Positions 34,435 through 44,569 of a DNA stretch of 64,000 nucleotides are shown one piece after another. Source of the DNA: Entrophospora sp. SA101 (Eukaryota > Glomeromycota > Glomeromycetes > Entrophosporales > Entrophosporaceae); NCBI GenBank assembly GCA_958430865.1, contig CAUDNR010004134.1, positions 75,093 to 139,092 on the forward strand, in the 5' to 3' direction. Each line of letters opens with the position of its first letter. Positions within the stretch are counted from its first letter, which is position 1. The position numbers were made by a program, and so were the translations under genes. The notes under the pieces were generated by a model that was not told the DNA's origin, made no database searches, and worked only from the letters and a program-made list of their open reading frames with translations.

Positions 34435-36253
34435 ATGCCAATTCAAAATATTAAATCAAATGCATTAATTTGTATAGGATTAATTATAGGCATTGTCGTA
34501 ACAATTTCAAGAAAATCAATAAAAAATTGGTATAGTAATAATAACAATAACGAAAAGGGATTTATAAAAAAAAGGAATCAAACTGACAAAAGGATACTGC
34601 GGCAGCATATTAGCAAAGAAAATGAAGAAGAAATAGTGGAAGGTTTAGAAGGTTTAATTGGTAATACACCTTTGATGAAGATTAAAAGTCTGAGTAAAGC
34701 TACTGGTTGTGAAATCTTGGTAATTATGCATGATCTTTTATTATTATTGTTTTAATTCAAATAAATAATAAATATTTGTATTGTATTTGTTAAGGGAAAA
34801 GCTGAGGTATATTATCATCAACTTTAAAATTTTTTTCAAATAAAAATCAGTCTAAAAAGAATTCTTCAATTGATACACATTCATTAAATAATTGTATATA
34901 TGACAAAGTTTCTTAATCCAGGAGGCAGCCCAAAAGATCGGGTAGCATTAAATATGATTAAAATTGCAGAAGAAAAAGGATTAATTAAACCAAATACAGG
35001 ATGTACAATATTTGAAGGAACATCAGGTTCAACAGGAATATCTATTGCAATGATTTCACGTGCAAAAGGATATAATGCATGGATTATTGTTCCAGATGAT
35101 CAAGCTGAAGAAAAATACCAATTATTAGAAAAGTTGGGTGCAACTGTTGAAAAAGTTAGACCTGTTAGTATTATTGATAAAAACCATTTTGTTAATTTGG
35201 CAAAAAGTCGAGCCCAGGAATTTGGAAAATCAAATCATAATGATGCTAATGATAACAATGAAGATAATCCAACTGGATATTTTGCTGATCAATTTGAGAA
35301 TATGGCTAATTTTCAAGCTCATTATGAAACCACAGGACCTGAATTATATAGACAAACAAATGGAAATATTGATGCAATTGTTGCTGGTGCTGGTAAATGA
35401 CAGATTGTTTTATTGTTTTAAAATATCTATTTTTTTTCATTAAAATAACTTTTTAAAAAATAAATTTTAAAGGTACTGGAGGAACAATTGCAGGAATTTC
35501 AAGTTATCTTAAACAATTAATACCCAATTTAAAAGTTCTTCTTGTTGATCCACCAGGTTCAGGATTATATCATAAGGTTAAACATAATGTAATGTATTCA
35601 TCTTATGAAGCAGAGGGTACACGTCGTAGGCATCAGGTTGATACAATAGTTGAAGGTGTTGGATTAAATCGTATGACTCAAAATTTTAATATGGCACATG
35701 GTTTGATAGATGATGCTATTCAAGTTACTGATGAAGAAGCTGTATTGATGGCAAGGTACTTGGTTAAAGAAGAAGGTTGGCATTAAAACAAAGTAATAAT
35801 AATAATAATAATAATGACAGCAAGCAGCAACAATGGCAACAACAACAATATATGTATTTTTTCTTTTTTTGAATTTATAGGTTTATTTGTTGGAAGTTCA
35901 TCAGCAATTAATTGTGTTGGATGTGTACGTGTAGCTAGAAAACTAGGTCCAGGGCATAGAATTGTAACAATTTTATGTGATTCAGGTCAACGGGTAAATA
36001 TTAATTATCTTTTTTTTCTTATGTTTTTATATTTATATTTTTTAAATTTGAGAAAATTAACTTAATGTTTTTATGAATATTCATGAATAAAGCATTTAAC
36101 TAAATTTTGGTAAGTAAAATATATTTTTAATTTAAATTTTGAAAAATAAAATTATTATTAATAGATTTTGTGTGCATTATTAGGAATGATGATTATTTAA
36201 AAGAAAATAATATTAGCCCTATAGAAAGTGATGGACTGGATTTTATTAAATAG
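34435..36253 (+). CDS. Cysteine synthase 2 (membrane-anchored PLP enzyme)
   Basis: Seven exons: 34435-34719, 34795-34806, 34909-35392, 35473-35775, 35881-35993, 36093-36109 and 36184-36253; 427 residues. The second exon has 12 bases and the sixth 17. An N-terminal hydrophobic segment (ALICIGLIIGIVVTIS, about residues 10-25) suggests a membrane anchor or mitochondrial signal. The PLP-enzyme core is complete: GLIGNTPLMKI, NPGGSPKDRVALNMI with the catalytic Lys, EGTSGSTGIS, GAGTGGTI across exons 3-4, and GSSSAIN at the C-terminal side. This is the fungal cysteine synthase 2 type (similar to yeast YGR012W), which makes cysteine from an activated serine; the exact substrate is not fixed by sequence. 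Without the 12-base exon the frame would stay open but GKAE between CEIL and FLNPGG would be lost. Confidence 0.9.
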
Positions 36254-37928
36254 GATTATTATTATTATTATTATTATTATTATAGTGGCTTAATTCATAG
36301 GAATAATTTTCAAGATTATTATTTTGCAATATTTGATTGGGAATTTATATTCAAATTAGTTATTTTTTAGGAATTAAAAATAATAATTTGTTTTAAAAAG
36401 AAGTCATAATAATCAAGCTATTATTATTATTTATTGAATTTGAATTCTACTGCAACCTTTGCTTTTCCACGCGGAATCTTTTTTGAAATGAGAAAAAGAA
36501 TCACAAAAGCATCATCATAAGCATCAGTTGCAGGTTTAATATTAATATATTTATCTAAACAAAAAAAAATTGCCAAAAAAAATTTTGTTTGATTAGCTAA
36601 TATTACTTCCACACAGCATCACCTTCATGTTCCACCATAACTCAAGAAGATACATGATGAAGAATTCTATTTTTGATGTGTAATCTACGATTAAATCACC
36701 TCTGTTATCTCCCACAACCACCTTTATCACAATTATTTCAAAACATGATTATAAAATTAATCAGAGAATAGTGGATCGTTGAGAAATGATGTTAATGCCA
36801 TTTCATTATTTTACTATTATCATTATTTTCTTCAATAAATAATAGTTTTGAAAAATAACTTTTTATATATGGGCACATTGCAACAAAACCAGACAAAGTT
36901 CACAAAGAAATTTCAGGGTTCAAAGTGATTGGAATTTGCTAATACTGAACATCATATTTGTACCACTTAATAATGTATACTTTTTTAGTATTGCTAACTA
37001 AAGTTAAAATATATGAAATTAATTTACATAGGATAGGATCCACTATGGAACTCGAGAATTATAGCACTATGAGAAGTGTTTTAAAAAAGGACAAGTTGAG
37101 AAAATAGCTTCTTATGTTTTCAAAATAAACATTACCCAAACACTTGAAATAACAAGCATAGTAAAAGAAGTAGAATGAAAATGAGCAATTAATTAATAAA
37201 AACAGATTTTTGGAAAAAATAATATGGAATAGGATTTTTTAATTATATATTTGGAAAAGGTAAAATAAGCAAATTATCTACCTTTTCTTTATCAATATAA
37301 ATGACAATAGCTATAACATTAAATACCAAATTTATGCCTGCTAATCATAATCATATAGCTTATCATCAACTTTTTTTTCTTTATTTGAATATGTTTGTTT
37401 TGAGGTACGGTTCTTATATCTGCTACTTTGGCAAAATCTTCACCTTTACAATAACTGACACTGATTTCTAGGTAATCAATAATTTTTCCCTGTAGATATA
37501 TCTATTGCAGGCAAAATCTGGGAATGCATAGACTTTTTTAGGGAATCATGAGAGGATGATCAAAAATAAATACATTGAATCAGAGCAATTTTTAATTCAA
37601 TCGTGATAACAGAATAAATAGTTTTCATCTGGTTGTAAAAGAGCAGTGGTTTTATTAAACTTCTTAACTTTTCATACTAGATGGCCAGTAGGATGATGGT
37701 TTTTTTAATACTTGGTTCTATATCAGCATACATTTTTTACATCATAAAGATCTTTCAATAAAATAAAAAGGGATCTCTAAATAATACCCAAGTTATATAT
37801 TGGAACAACTTTCCTTTCACTAGTGGTAATTCATCTGTTTAACAGTTTATTATCAATGCAAGATATAAATAAAGTAAACGATTTTATAGAAAGAATATAA
37901 TAATAAAATTAATAATCTAACATTGTAT
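36254..37928. other. Intergenic between convergent genes, with a possible remnant
   Basis: An ATT tract near 36255-36283 follows the cysteine synthase stop. A 61-residue minus-strand frame at 36427-36612 (ending IPRGKAKVAVEFKFNK) may continue upstream in other frames to about 36720 (GDNRGDLIVDYTSKIEF), which suggests a decayed gene of unknown family. A block near 36885-36935 resembles 39425-39475 upstream of the BTB-TLDc gene (ACCAGACAAAGT, then AATTTCAGGG). Otherwise nothing is recognised. Confidence 0.3.
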
Positions 37929-39414
37929 TTACTTTTTATCAATTATTTTAAAAACTTCTAATTCATCAAATTTACTCTTTACTATATTGATGTCATTATA
38001 ACCACCTGGTTTATAAATACTACCATTTTCATGAAAAAAACGATAATTAATATTAAAAGAAATACCAAAATCAGGTAAATCATCGGGATTACAATAAACT
38101 GCTTTCCCACGATGAACATCAATAACATAACTAAATTGTGCAGTATTAACATCATTTCTATTACTAATATTAAATATAAAACTTTCTGTTGTATTCTTAT
38201 ATCCATTTCCATTCCAATCAAGTGGATTATAGCCACCAACTATTTGCTCTGAATTTTGTATTTTACCAACCACAAGAGTTTTGTCGATATCATCACATTT
38301 TTGATGAAATGTAGCAGCATTTAAACCATCTCTACTACTTCGATATAAAAGTCTGAAATCATATTTGACTTTCCTGAATGAGGTATATGGTGGACTTTTT
38401 CTATCAATCCAACTTGCAAAAAGCAAAGTAAGGTTTTGATTGATTGTCAATGATTCAAGTGTTGAATTAAATTTTGAAATTCTTGATGGTAATAAATTTA
38501 ATATTTTTTGTCTATCAGGAACTACATAACATTGTAAAAGGGGTCTCCATAAAGTCTTAGGAAAAAGCATTTGATATGGTTCAATTTTATCAAAAAAATC
38601 TTCTTTTGAAATATCCTGAAATCTTATTAGAGAAAGAAATTCTTTTAATGTGTTGCCTAAATCAACAAAATTTTGCAATGACCAATCCTCAAGATTGATA
38701 TTATTGATTTCTGGATGTTTTGCTAATCCCCATTTAAGAATGTTTTCCCAAATAACTATCTCATTAACAGAAAAATCGACTCTTTTAAGAATTTCCAATA
38801 GAGTTGGTTTTTTCAACAATTCAAATTCACTTGACTCAAACAATTCTTCGCTATATTCACAAAATTTTTCTAAATAGATATTTTTCAATTCTGTAAAATT
38901 TTCATTGGCATAAATCAATTGCAGAATTTTAACTGAATTTTCTTTTATATAATCTTCATGATTTTTAATAAAGTATTTTATCACACATTCATAAAGTGAC
39001 TCAATACCAAGTTGATCTGCTGCAGTTAATAATTCCATTATTTCTGCCCCAGAATAATTTTTGAATTCAATTTTACAAGTGTACAAAAATCTATCAACAA
39101 TAAATAAATTATTAAACAGATTATTCATTATATTATATATTCAATACTAATGAATTTATTTAAACTTACTTGAGAATAGGTTTGAAACATTTTTCACTAA
39201 TGTTAGCTTTCTTAATAATATAATATCCATTTTCTTTTGTTGCATTACTTAATTCATTGTTGAAAAATGGACAATGAGCAGATATGATAGATGCATGCGC
39301 ATGAACTTCTTTAATGTTTGGTTTTACACCAACACATATTTTTACATCATAAAAATCTTCAGTATTTAATAATCTTTCATTTTCATTGAAATATTTTTCA
39401 AATATTGAATTCAT
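37929..39414 (-). CDS. BTB-TLDc domain protein
   Basis: Two exons, 39414-39170 and 39090-37929, give 468 residues. I choose the ATG at 39412-39414 (MNSIFEKYF), although the frame is open to 39462, because the family starts just before the BTB fold. The BTB domain (about residues 22-125) has DFYDVKICVG, VHAHASIISAHCPFF and YIIKKANISEKCFKPILKFL across the splice. A BACK-like helical region follows. The TLDc domain (about 285-465) contains LLYRSSRDGLNAATFHQKCD, IVGGYNPLDW and a final acidic, aromatic strand (DELEVFKI). In animals TLDc proteins protect from oxidative stress and bind V-ATPase; BTB modules bind Cullin 3. Large BTB-TLDc and BTB-Kelch families are typical of Rhizophagus. The exact role is unknown. 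Confidence 0.85.
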
Positions 39415-40009
39415 TTTATTTAAATGGGGCAAACCAGACAAAGTGAACATTGGTATTACCAAGAATTTCAGGGATCAAAATTTAATCATTTGTTAGGTGA
39501 TATATAGAATTGCCCCCGTATATTAATATAAAAATAACAATTTAATTTATCACATCCAAAATTTGTCTCCGAAAATATATTATTCACTAATTAACATCAT
39601 CATCAATGCTAACAAAAAAATTATTTTCGGCCTGCCCATATTTTTATTATTACTTATTATTAATAGTATTATTAATGGAAAAATTTTTATTTTATTTTTG
39701 ATAATATTTTTGGAGACCTGCCGAATTTATTTATTATTAATAAGAAAAATTATATTTTTGGAGACCTGCCGTTTTTTTATTTGAAAAAATATATTTTTGG
39801 AGACCTGTTCGTATTTTATTTGAAAAAATACATTAAGTATAAGATATTGGGCACGCGACGGCCAATATCATGTTAATATTAATACTATTTTATCCACCAC
39901 TAACATTCTTTCTATTATAATAATATATCAAGTAATATGAATACTAACTGTGTCATTATCATTTAAAGAATATTTATGCATTGCAGTAACTTCTATTCCA
40001 AATGAGCGA
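39415..40009. other. Upstream of the BTB-TLDc gene, with a short tandem repeat
   Basis: The words TATTTTTGGAGACCTG recur three times near 39705, 39753 and 39792, separated by AT-rich spacers that end in TGAAAAAATA. A fourth, weaker relative lies near 39620. The region otherwise has no gene. Confidence 0.5.
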
Positions 40010-40163
40010 CCTTGTCACAGCGGACTATAATTATAACGGATTTTTAAATTTTTGCTTCACATTCACATTAAAATATAATAACATAAAAAACCATTGTGGC
40101 AAGATCAGTAAATCTTGCCACAACAGGTTTTAAATAAATCTTCATTCATCCGCTGCGACAAGG
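40010..40163. mobile_element. Small MITE-like element with internal hairpin
   Basis: CCTTGTCACAGCGGA (40010-40024) and TCCGCTGCGACAAGG (40149-40163) are inverted repeats with one mismatch. Inside lies a perfect 12-base hairpin, TTGTGGCAAGAT / ATCTTGCCACAA, with a six-base loop (about 40094-40123). To the right the sequence continues TTTGACTGTA, so that end may extend to a CAGTCAAACC terminus at TA, as in Tc1/pogo elements. No coding content. Confidence 0.6.
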
Positions 40164-40306
40164 TTTGACTGTATTTAGTGAAGCTGGAAGCACACAATGA
40201 CAGCCAAACGAATAAAATTGATCGTTGTTATTAGTATTTCTTAAAAAATAATAATATGCATATTCAACGATATTCAGTGGATATTTGGCGGATATTCGGT
40301 GAATGA

Positions 40307-40396
40307 CCGATTATCCGGGGTGTTGAGTTGACTGACTGATTATCCGGGTGTTGAGCTTTATTGATTGACCAAGTACTCAAACACCCGGATAATCAA
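40307..40396. repeat. Foldback repeat around TTATCCGGGTGTTGAG
   Basis: GATTATCCGGGTGTTGAG occurs near 40340 and its inverse CTCAAACACCCGGATAATC near 40376-40394; an additional direct copy precedes it near 40310. The two arms would form a long hairpin with a 20-base loop. It is probably another small non-autonomous element end. Confidence 0.5.
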
Positions 40397-40455
40397 CGGA
40401 GGCAACCACTAGTTGATCTCAAATGAATGAATAAATAAATAATACTTTTTTTTTT

Positions 40456-40667
40456 TTACACAATTTGTTTGTTACCTTTATCCTTGCCAAATTCAACCAA
40501 TGCACGTTGCAAATATTTCAATTGCTCCAACCTCTCCTTTTCTTTTTTCAACTCGTCTATCTCTTCCATTTCTCATCTTCCAACATCTGCCTCAACTCAC
40601 CTAATCTCTTCTCTTTTCCCTTCGACGATATTTCACGTTGTTTTTTGATTTCTTCGACTGTATTCAT
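40456..40667 (-). pseudogene. Small coiled-coil ORF with a frame break
   Basis: Reading leftward from ATG at 40665-40667, the frame gives MNTVEEIKKQREISSKGKE and then a Lys/Glu-rich helix up to a TAG. A second frame starting just before that stop gives EEIDELKKEKERLEQLKYL and RALVEFGKDKGNKQIV, ending at TAA 40456-40458. The two halves together look like one short coiled-coil protein of about 70 residues with a single-base change of frame near 40580. It may be a real small gene hit by an indel, a sequencing error, or a transposon-derived piece. No family was recognised. Confidence 0.35.
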
Positions 40668-40806
40668 TTTTTTTTTTAGAAAAAAAAATTTGATCCAAAT
40701 TTGCCATAATTTGAATCAATAAAACGAACGAGTTGTAATTCTTGGCACATGACTTGGGATTTCACAAAGTTATTAATTAATTAATATTCGTCACATTTTA
40801 ATTATA

Positions 40807-41518
40807 CAGTGTGTTACAAAAAAAATTTGATGTAAAAAAAAATTTAATAACTTTACCAAAAACGGTCTGATCCGCATCAAATAAAATTCAAAACAAAGCC
40901 TTTCTTTATTAGATTTAGTCTGTTTTATCTGTTAACCAAATCGAATAAAAATTTTTTGTGTAATTTGCTAATAAAATGACACAATCTACAAAAGAACAGC
41001 AACATACAACCTTATTATATTATTGGAATCAGGGAATATGTTCTGCTCATCAATTACATAATATTATGAACATCCCACTCTCAGCTATTTATTTTAATAT
41101 TGAAAAGTTGAAAAAAATGGTAATGTGGAACATAAAGGGGGTAATGGTAGAAAAAAGAAAATTACTGCGGAAGCATCATGTGCAATCGGACAATATATTC
41201 ATAGAGATTCTTCTATTTCTTTGAGGTCTTTGGCTAATAAAATGTTAAATAAAGGAATAGAGGTCTCATATGTAACAGTATTAAGGCGTTTGGAAGGGAT
41301 CGGATATAAGAAAAATTTGCCAAGAGCCACCCCAATGCTAACAATAAGCATAAAGAACGTCATGTAGAGTGGGCACAAAATCATCTTATGATAATTGGGG
41401 GAAAACCCTATTTTTGGATGAGACAGCTTTCCAGCTTTACCGAAACACAATTGAAAGATGGTATAAGAATGTAAGACCCATTTGCCCAATGCCAAAAGAT
41501 CGCACCAAAATTTTTGCT
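40807..41518 (+). mobile_element. Tc1/mariner element with degraded transposase, cut by an assembly gap
   Basis: TA followed by CAGTGTGTTACAAAAA (from about 40808) looks like a Tc1/mariner terminus. The transposase begins at 40975 (MTQSTKEQQHTTLLYYWNQG). Frame changes follow: one near 41119, after which KITAEASCAIGQYIHRDSSI and VTVLRRLEGIGYKKN read on (41160-41325), and others after 41345, where LFLDETAFQLYRNTIERWYK and PMPKDRTKIFA read. The DETAFQ block is the first catalytic Asp region. The rest is lost in the run of N bases. The frame changes mean this copy is probably dead. Confidence 0.6.
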
Positions 41519-41528
41519 NNNNNNNNNN
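41519..41528. other. Assembly gap of ten N
   Basis: Ten unknown bases interrupt the degraded transposase. The true gap size is unknown. It lies between the two copies of the large duplication, so the contig carrying the second copy begins at about 41529. Confidence 0.98.
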
Positions 41529-42134
41529 CTAGTGAAAAACATATTAAGACCAATCCAAATTGAAAAACTCTTATTTTAAGCCAATATGATTTATTCTTGT
41601 AAAATTTCATTCTTGAAAAAGCGATAAAAGATAAAAGATAAAATCAAGGTCGAACGTATTTGAAAAAATATGGGGAAAAGGTGATCATGCGATGTTGTAT
41701 ATAGATAAAAAAATATTTATATACATAGGCAACCCCGTTAATCCGAACCCCGTTAATCCGAAAACCCGTTAAAATGAATAATTTTTAAAACACCAAAGCC
41801 AAACATATGTAAATTACCCCGTTAATATGAATGTCACTAATAAAACTTTATAAACCGTAAAGCGAAGAAATTTTTAAGTTTTTTGAAGCCATTTATATGT
41901 AAATTGCCCCGTTAATCCGAATTTTTATAAACCGAAGTGAAATAAAAATTGGACCAATAATAATAATATACAAGTTATACAAATATAAAAGAGGAGAAAA
42001 AAACTACTGAAGAAGTTGGGGTATCAAAAAGAAAACATACGCCTATAACAATCTCACAAAAAATATAAATATGCATTGAAAAAAATAAAGATCAAACATA
42101 AAAAATGCATCTAAATATAATGTCATTAAATCTA
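41529..42134 (+). mobile_element. Pogo/Tigger-like terminus with a helix-turn-helix remnant
   Basis: Near 41732-41775 the words AACCCCGTTAATCCGAA repeat in tandem, and variants recur near 41815 and 41910. That resembles the terminal repeats of pogo-like elements. Near 42030-42110 a fragment reads KRKHTPITISQKI, broken by a stop, which resembles the N-terminal helix-turn-helix of pogo/Tigger transposases. The remainder of the transposase is absent. Confidence 0.4.
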
Positions 42135-42731
42135 GTGATGTTAGCCGGCTTAGCCGGCTAAGCCGACTAAGAACTTGAATAAATTTTTTATCAAATAATT
42201 TAGTAGACAAATATCATACTTTGTATATATGAATTCACTAAAACTCGGGGTTTTTTATTATTTTACTAAACGTTGTGCGTGAAATTTAAATTGGCCAATC
42301 AGAAATTTGTATCCAAAAATAAATAAAATCACTGCTGATGAATATGGTAAAAAATTCTAGCCAGCTAACATTTGATCAAATGAATTATTTATTCTTATTG
42401 AAAAATTTCAATTAAAACATAATAAAAATCAATTAATATAAAATTAAAAAAATAACCAACTTATTGATCAAAAAGTTTATAATTTTCTCTCAAAAACAGT
42501 ATATTATGAAGATTATTTTGGTTCAATCTATTTCTTTTTTTTGTGAAGACGTTACCAGCTGAGGAAAACAACCTCTCAGATGGAACAGAGGTTGCTGGTA
42601 TAGCTAAATAAACTCTAGCTTGAACTGCTAGATTTGGTAGGACTACTTTTTTCTGATTCCACCAAAGGAGTGGATGTCAAATAAAATTCAATTTCAGATT
42701 TTATACTTTTGGAAATGCTAATATCATCTAA
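42135..42731 (-). mobile_element. 3' fragment of an hAT transposon
   Basis: On the minus strand a frame ending at TAA 42461-42463 encodes LLWWNQKKVV, LAIPATSVPSERLFSSAG and FTKKRNRLNQNNL. This is the C-terminal dimerisation motif of hAT transposases. A frame change near 42672 separates it from an upstream piece (KSEIEFYLTSTP). Beyond the stop, AGCCGGCTTAGCCGGCTAAG (about 42143-42162) resembles an hAT end region. The 5' portion is missing or interrupted by the element beginning at 42732. Confidence 0.65.
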
Positions 42732-43378
42732 TCTATTATATTAAAAACGTTAGGTTCACGTGAGCGTAACGTTTAGAATGGCGCCCACGCATAAATAAAC
42801 GTAACGTTTAGGCTGCCACGCATAAATAATTTTTTTGAATTGTTCAATAACGCAAACGTGTGCCACAATCTATCCGTTATTGTATCGTTGGGTTACGTTT
42901 AGACCACCACAAGCACGCGAATAAATATGTTGTGATGCGTAACGTTTTAGACCACCACATGCAATCTATCTATTATTGTATCGTTGGGTTACGTTTAGAC
43001 TACCACAAGCACGTAAATAAATATGTTGTGATGTGTAACTTTTAGACTACCGCATGTAAATGATTTTTAATTGTGATTCAATAAAAAATTCCACAATAAA
43101 ATATTATATTTTTCATTAGTATTAGTTTTAGTTTTTGATTATTCTCTAACTTTGATAATGTGACATTTTGTAGTCATGAAATCAAATTTAACAAAATTAT
43201 GTCAATCAAAACTGTTATTTTTTTAAATCTATACATATTTATAATAAACGCAACTATAACTTATTAATGCTATGAATTTACAGTATTAAATAATTTCGAA
43301 TAAAAAAAAAAATTTACAAGATTATTTATAGTGTGCTCTAGATGTAAACTGTCAGCGAAGCTGACAGGTTACACCTAG
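42732..43378 (+). mobile_element. Putative non-autonomous Helitron
   Basis: The 647-base segment starts TCTATTATATTAAA after an A and ends CTAG before a T, the terminal signature of Helitrons (5' TC, 3' CTRR, inserted between A and T). Just before the end lies a hairpin: TGTAAACTGTCAGC (43343-43356), loop GAA, GCTGACAGGTTACA (43360-43373), with one mismatch in 14 pairs. The interior holds the tandem repeat at 42866-43052 and no helicase or Rep sequence, so it would depend on a relative. The adjacent hAT fragment suggests it inserted into that element. Confidence 0.6.
42866..43052. repeat. Two tandem 96-base units
   Basis: The unit starting CAATCTATC(C/T)(G/A)TTATTGTAT at 42866 recurs at 42962 with a few substitutions. 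Words such as CGTAACGTTTAG continue leftward to about 42750 in weaker form. The open frame across it (42860-43045) is only the translation of the repeat. Confidence 0.75.
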
Positions 43379-43600
43379 TAATATATTAATAATAATAATT
43401 CTTATTAAATATATAACATTGTATTAATCTTTCAAAATGGGGTTTACTATTACTATTATTGTTACGCGTGTGATCATCAAAGCATAACGCAGTAAGTAAT
43501 AATATATTATCAATAATAATTTTTATTATATAACATTGTGATTAATATTTCTTTCTTTCAAAATGGGTTTATAGTTAAACAATGGGTTATTTTTACACAA
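43379..43600. repeat. Direct repeat of about 75 bases
   Basis: The segment 43378-43450 (TAATATATTAATAATAAT... TTTCAAAATGGGG) recurs imperfectly at 43500-43570. A 45-base piece with ACGCGTGTGATCATCAAAGC lies between. It is possibly the flank of a small insertion. Confidence 0.45.
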
Positions 43601-43627
43601 CAATTAAAGAAAAAAAATTGTTATTAC

Positions 43628-43629
<2 letters not shown>

Positions 43630-43693
<64 letters not shown>
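43630..43693. repeat. ATT trinucleotide microsatellite
   Basis: About 21 uninterrupted ATT units. The open frame crossing it encodes only an isoleucine run. Confidence 0.9.
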
Positions 43694-43789
43694 GCTATTT
43701 ATAAAATTTATTTGTATTTAAAAAAATAAATAAAAATGTCTATTTAATTTAAATAAACAATATATTTTCTAGTAATTTTAATAATAAAT

Positions 43790-44057
43790 CAAGTATAAAT
43801 CAAGTATATTTTAAGTGTAATTTAAGTATAATTTAAGTATAGTTCAGTAGAAAATAAATGGAAAATAAGTAGAAAAACATGCTTAAATTTGCAAGAAACG
43901 AGAGTGTTTCCCCATAATAGTCAAAATGTGCTTAAATTACACTTGAAATGTGCTTAAAATATGCTTATTTCATGCTCAAACATTAATTAATTTCTACTTA
44001 AATTAAGTGTGTTTTGAGCATGAAATAAGTATGTTTTAAGTATGCAAATTTTGCATA
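43790..44057. repeat. Foldback (MITE-like) element, TTTGAGCATGAAATAAG family
   Basis: ATGCTTATTTCATGCTCAAA (about 43961-43980) and TTTTGAGCATGAAATAAGTA (about 44010-44029) are near-perfect inverted repeats around an AT-rich loop. The flanks are built of TTAAGTATAATTTAAGT-type words. A relative lies at 19440-19650. Confidence 0.55.
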
Positions 44058-44060
44058 GGG

Positions 44061-44290
44061 CTCTATGTGTAAATATTATTGTATAAATATTATTTAATTA
44101 AAAGAATTATTGTTATATTAATTATTTATTTATATGATTAGATATTGGAAAATGTTACATTTAGAAATCAAAGGGGCTCCAACTCTTTTTATAAGAAAAT
44201 ATTAACTAGTAACCATCAAGATTGTAATTTACATTTGCCACTTGCCACTAATCATACTTAACATTAAATTAATGCTAATGTTGGCCAACT
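44061..44290. other. Orphan copy of an F-box gene upstream region
   Basis: The segment resembles 6651-6880, the region upstream of the second F-box gene: TTAAAAGAATTATTGTT, then CTTTTTATAAGAAAATATTAA, then AACCATCAAGATTGTAATTT, ending GCTAATGTTGGC. Here no F-box gene lies to its left. It is therefore the leftover of a lost array member or of a rearrangement. Confidence 0.65.
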
Positions 44291-44569
44291 GTTCAATTGA
44301 TGTTTGCCATCAATAACAATAAATCATAAATGACCATCAAATGTAATATTACACAATATAATATATATAGCATGAATAATAATATATTTATTATGTTACA
44401 ATAAAGAATGACAAATACATAAATAATAATAAAATTATGTAAGATTGAAATCCTCCAGGCTATTCTCTATTGATAACATTTATAATAATAAAATGATTTT
44501 AAATATTTTTAATTTTTAAAAACCTTAAATCGTTATATTCATTTTCCAGCAAATTTTCATACTTATTTA
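44291..44569. other. 3' flank of the third F-box gene
   Basis: Unlike the 3' flanks of the other two F-box genes. Right after the stop codon, a second reading frame still encodes the family's C-terminal end, NKYENLLENEYNDLRFLKI (about 44517-44573). Confidence 0.6.

Noticed and set aside
39415..39462. Longer N-terminus of the BTB-TLDc protein
   Set aside because: The extra 16 residues precede the family's usual start and overlap the putative leader; the ATG at 39414 fits better.
42860..43045. 61-residue open frame with internal repetition
   Set aside because: It is the translation of two 96-base tandem DNA units inside the putative Helitron; no independent protein features.
43538..43729. 63-residue open frame
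   Set aside because: Mostly an isoleucine run from the ATT microsatellite.
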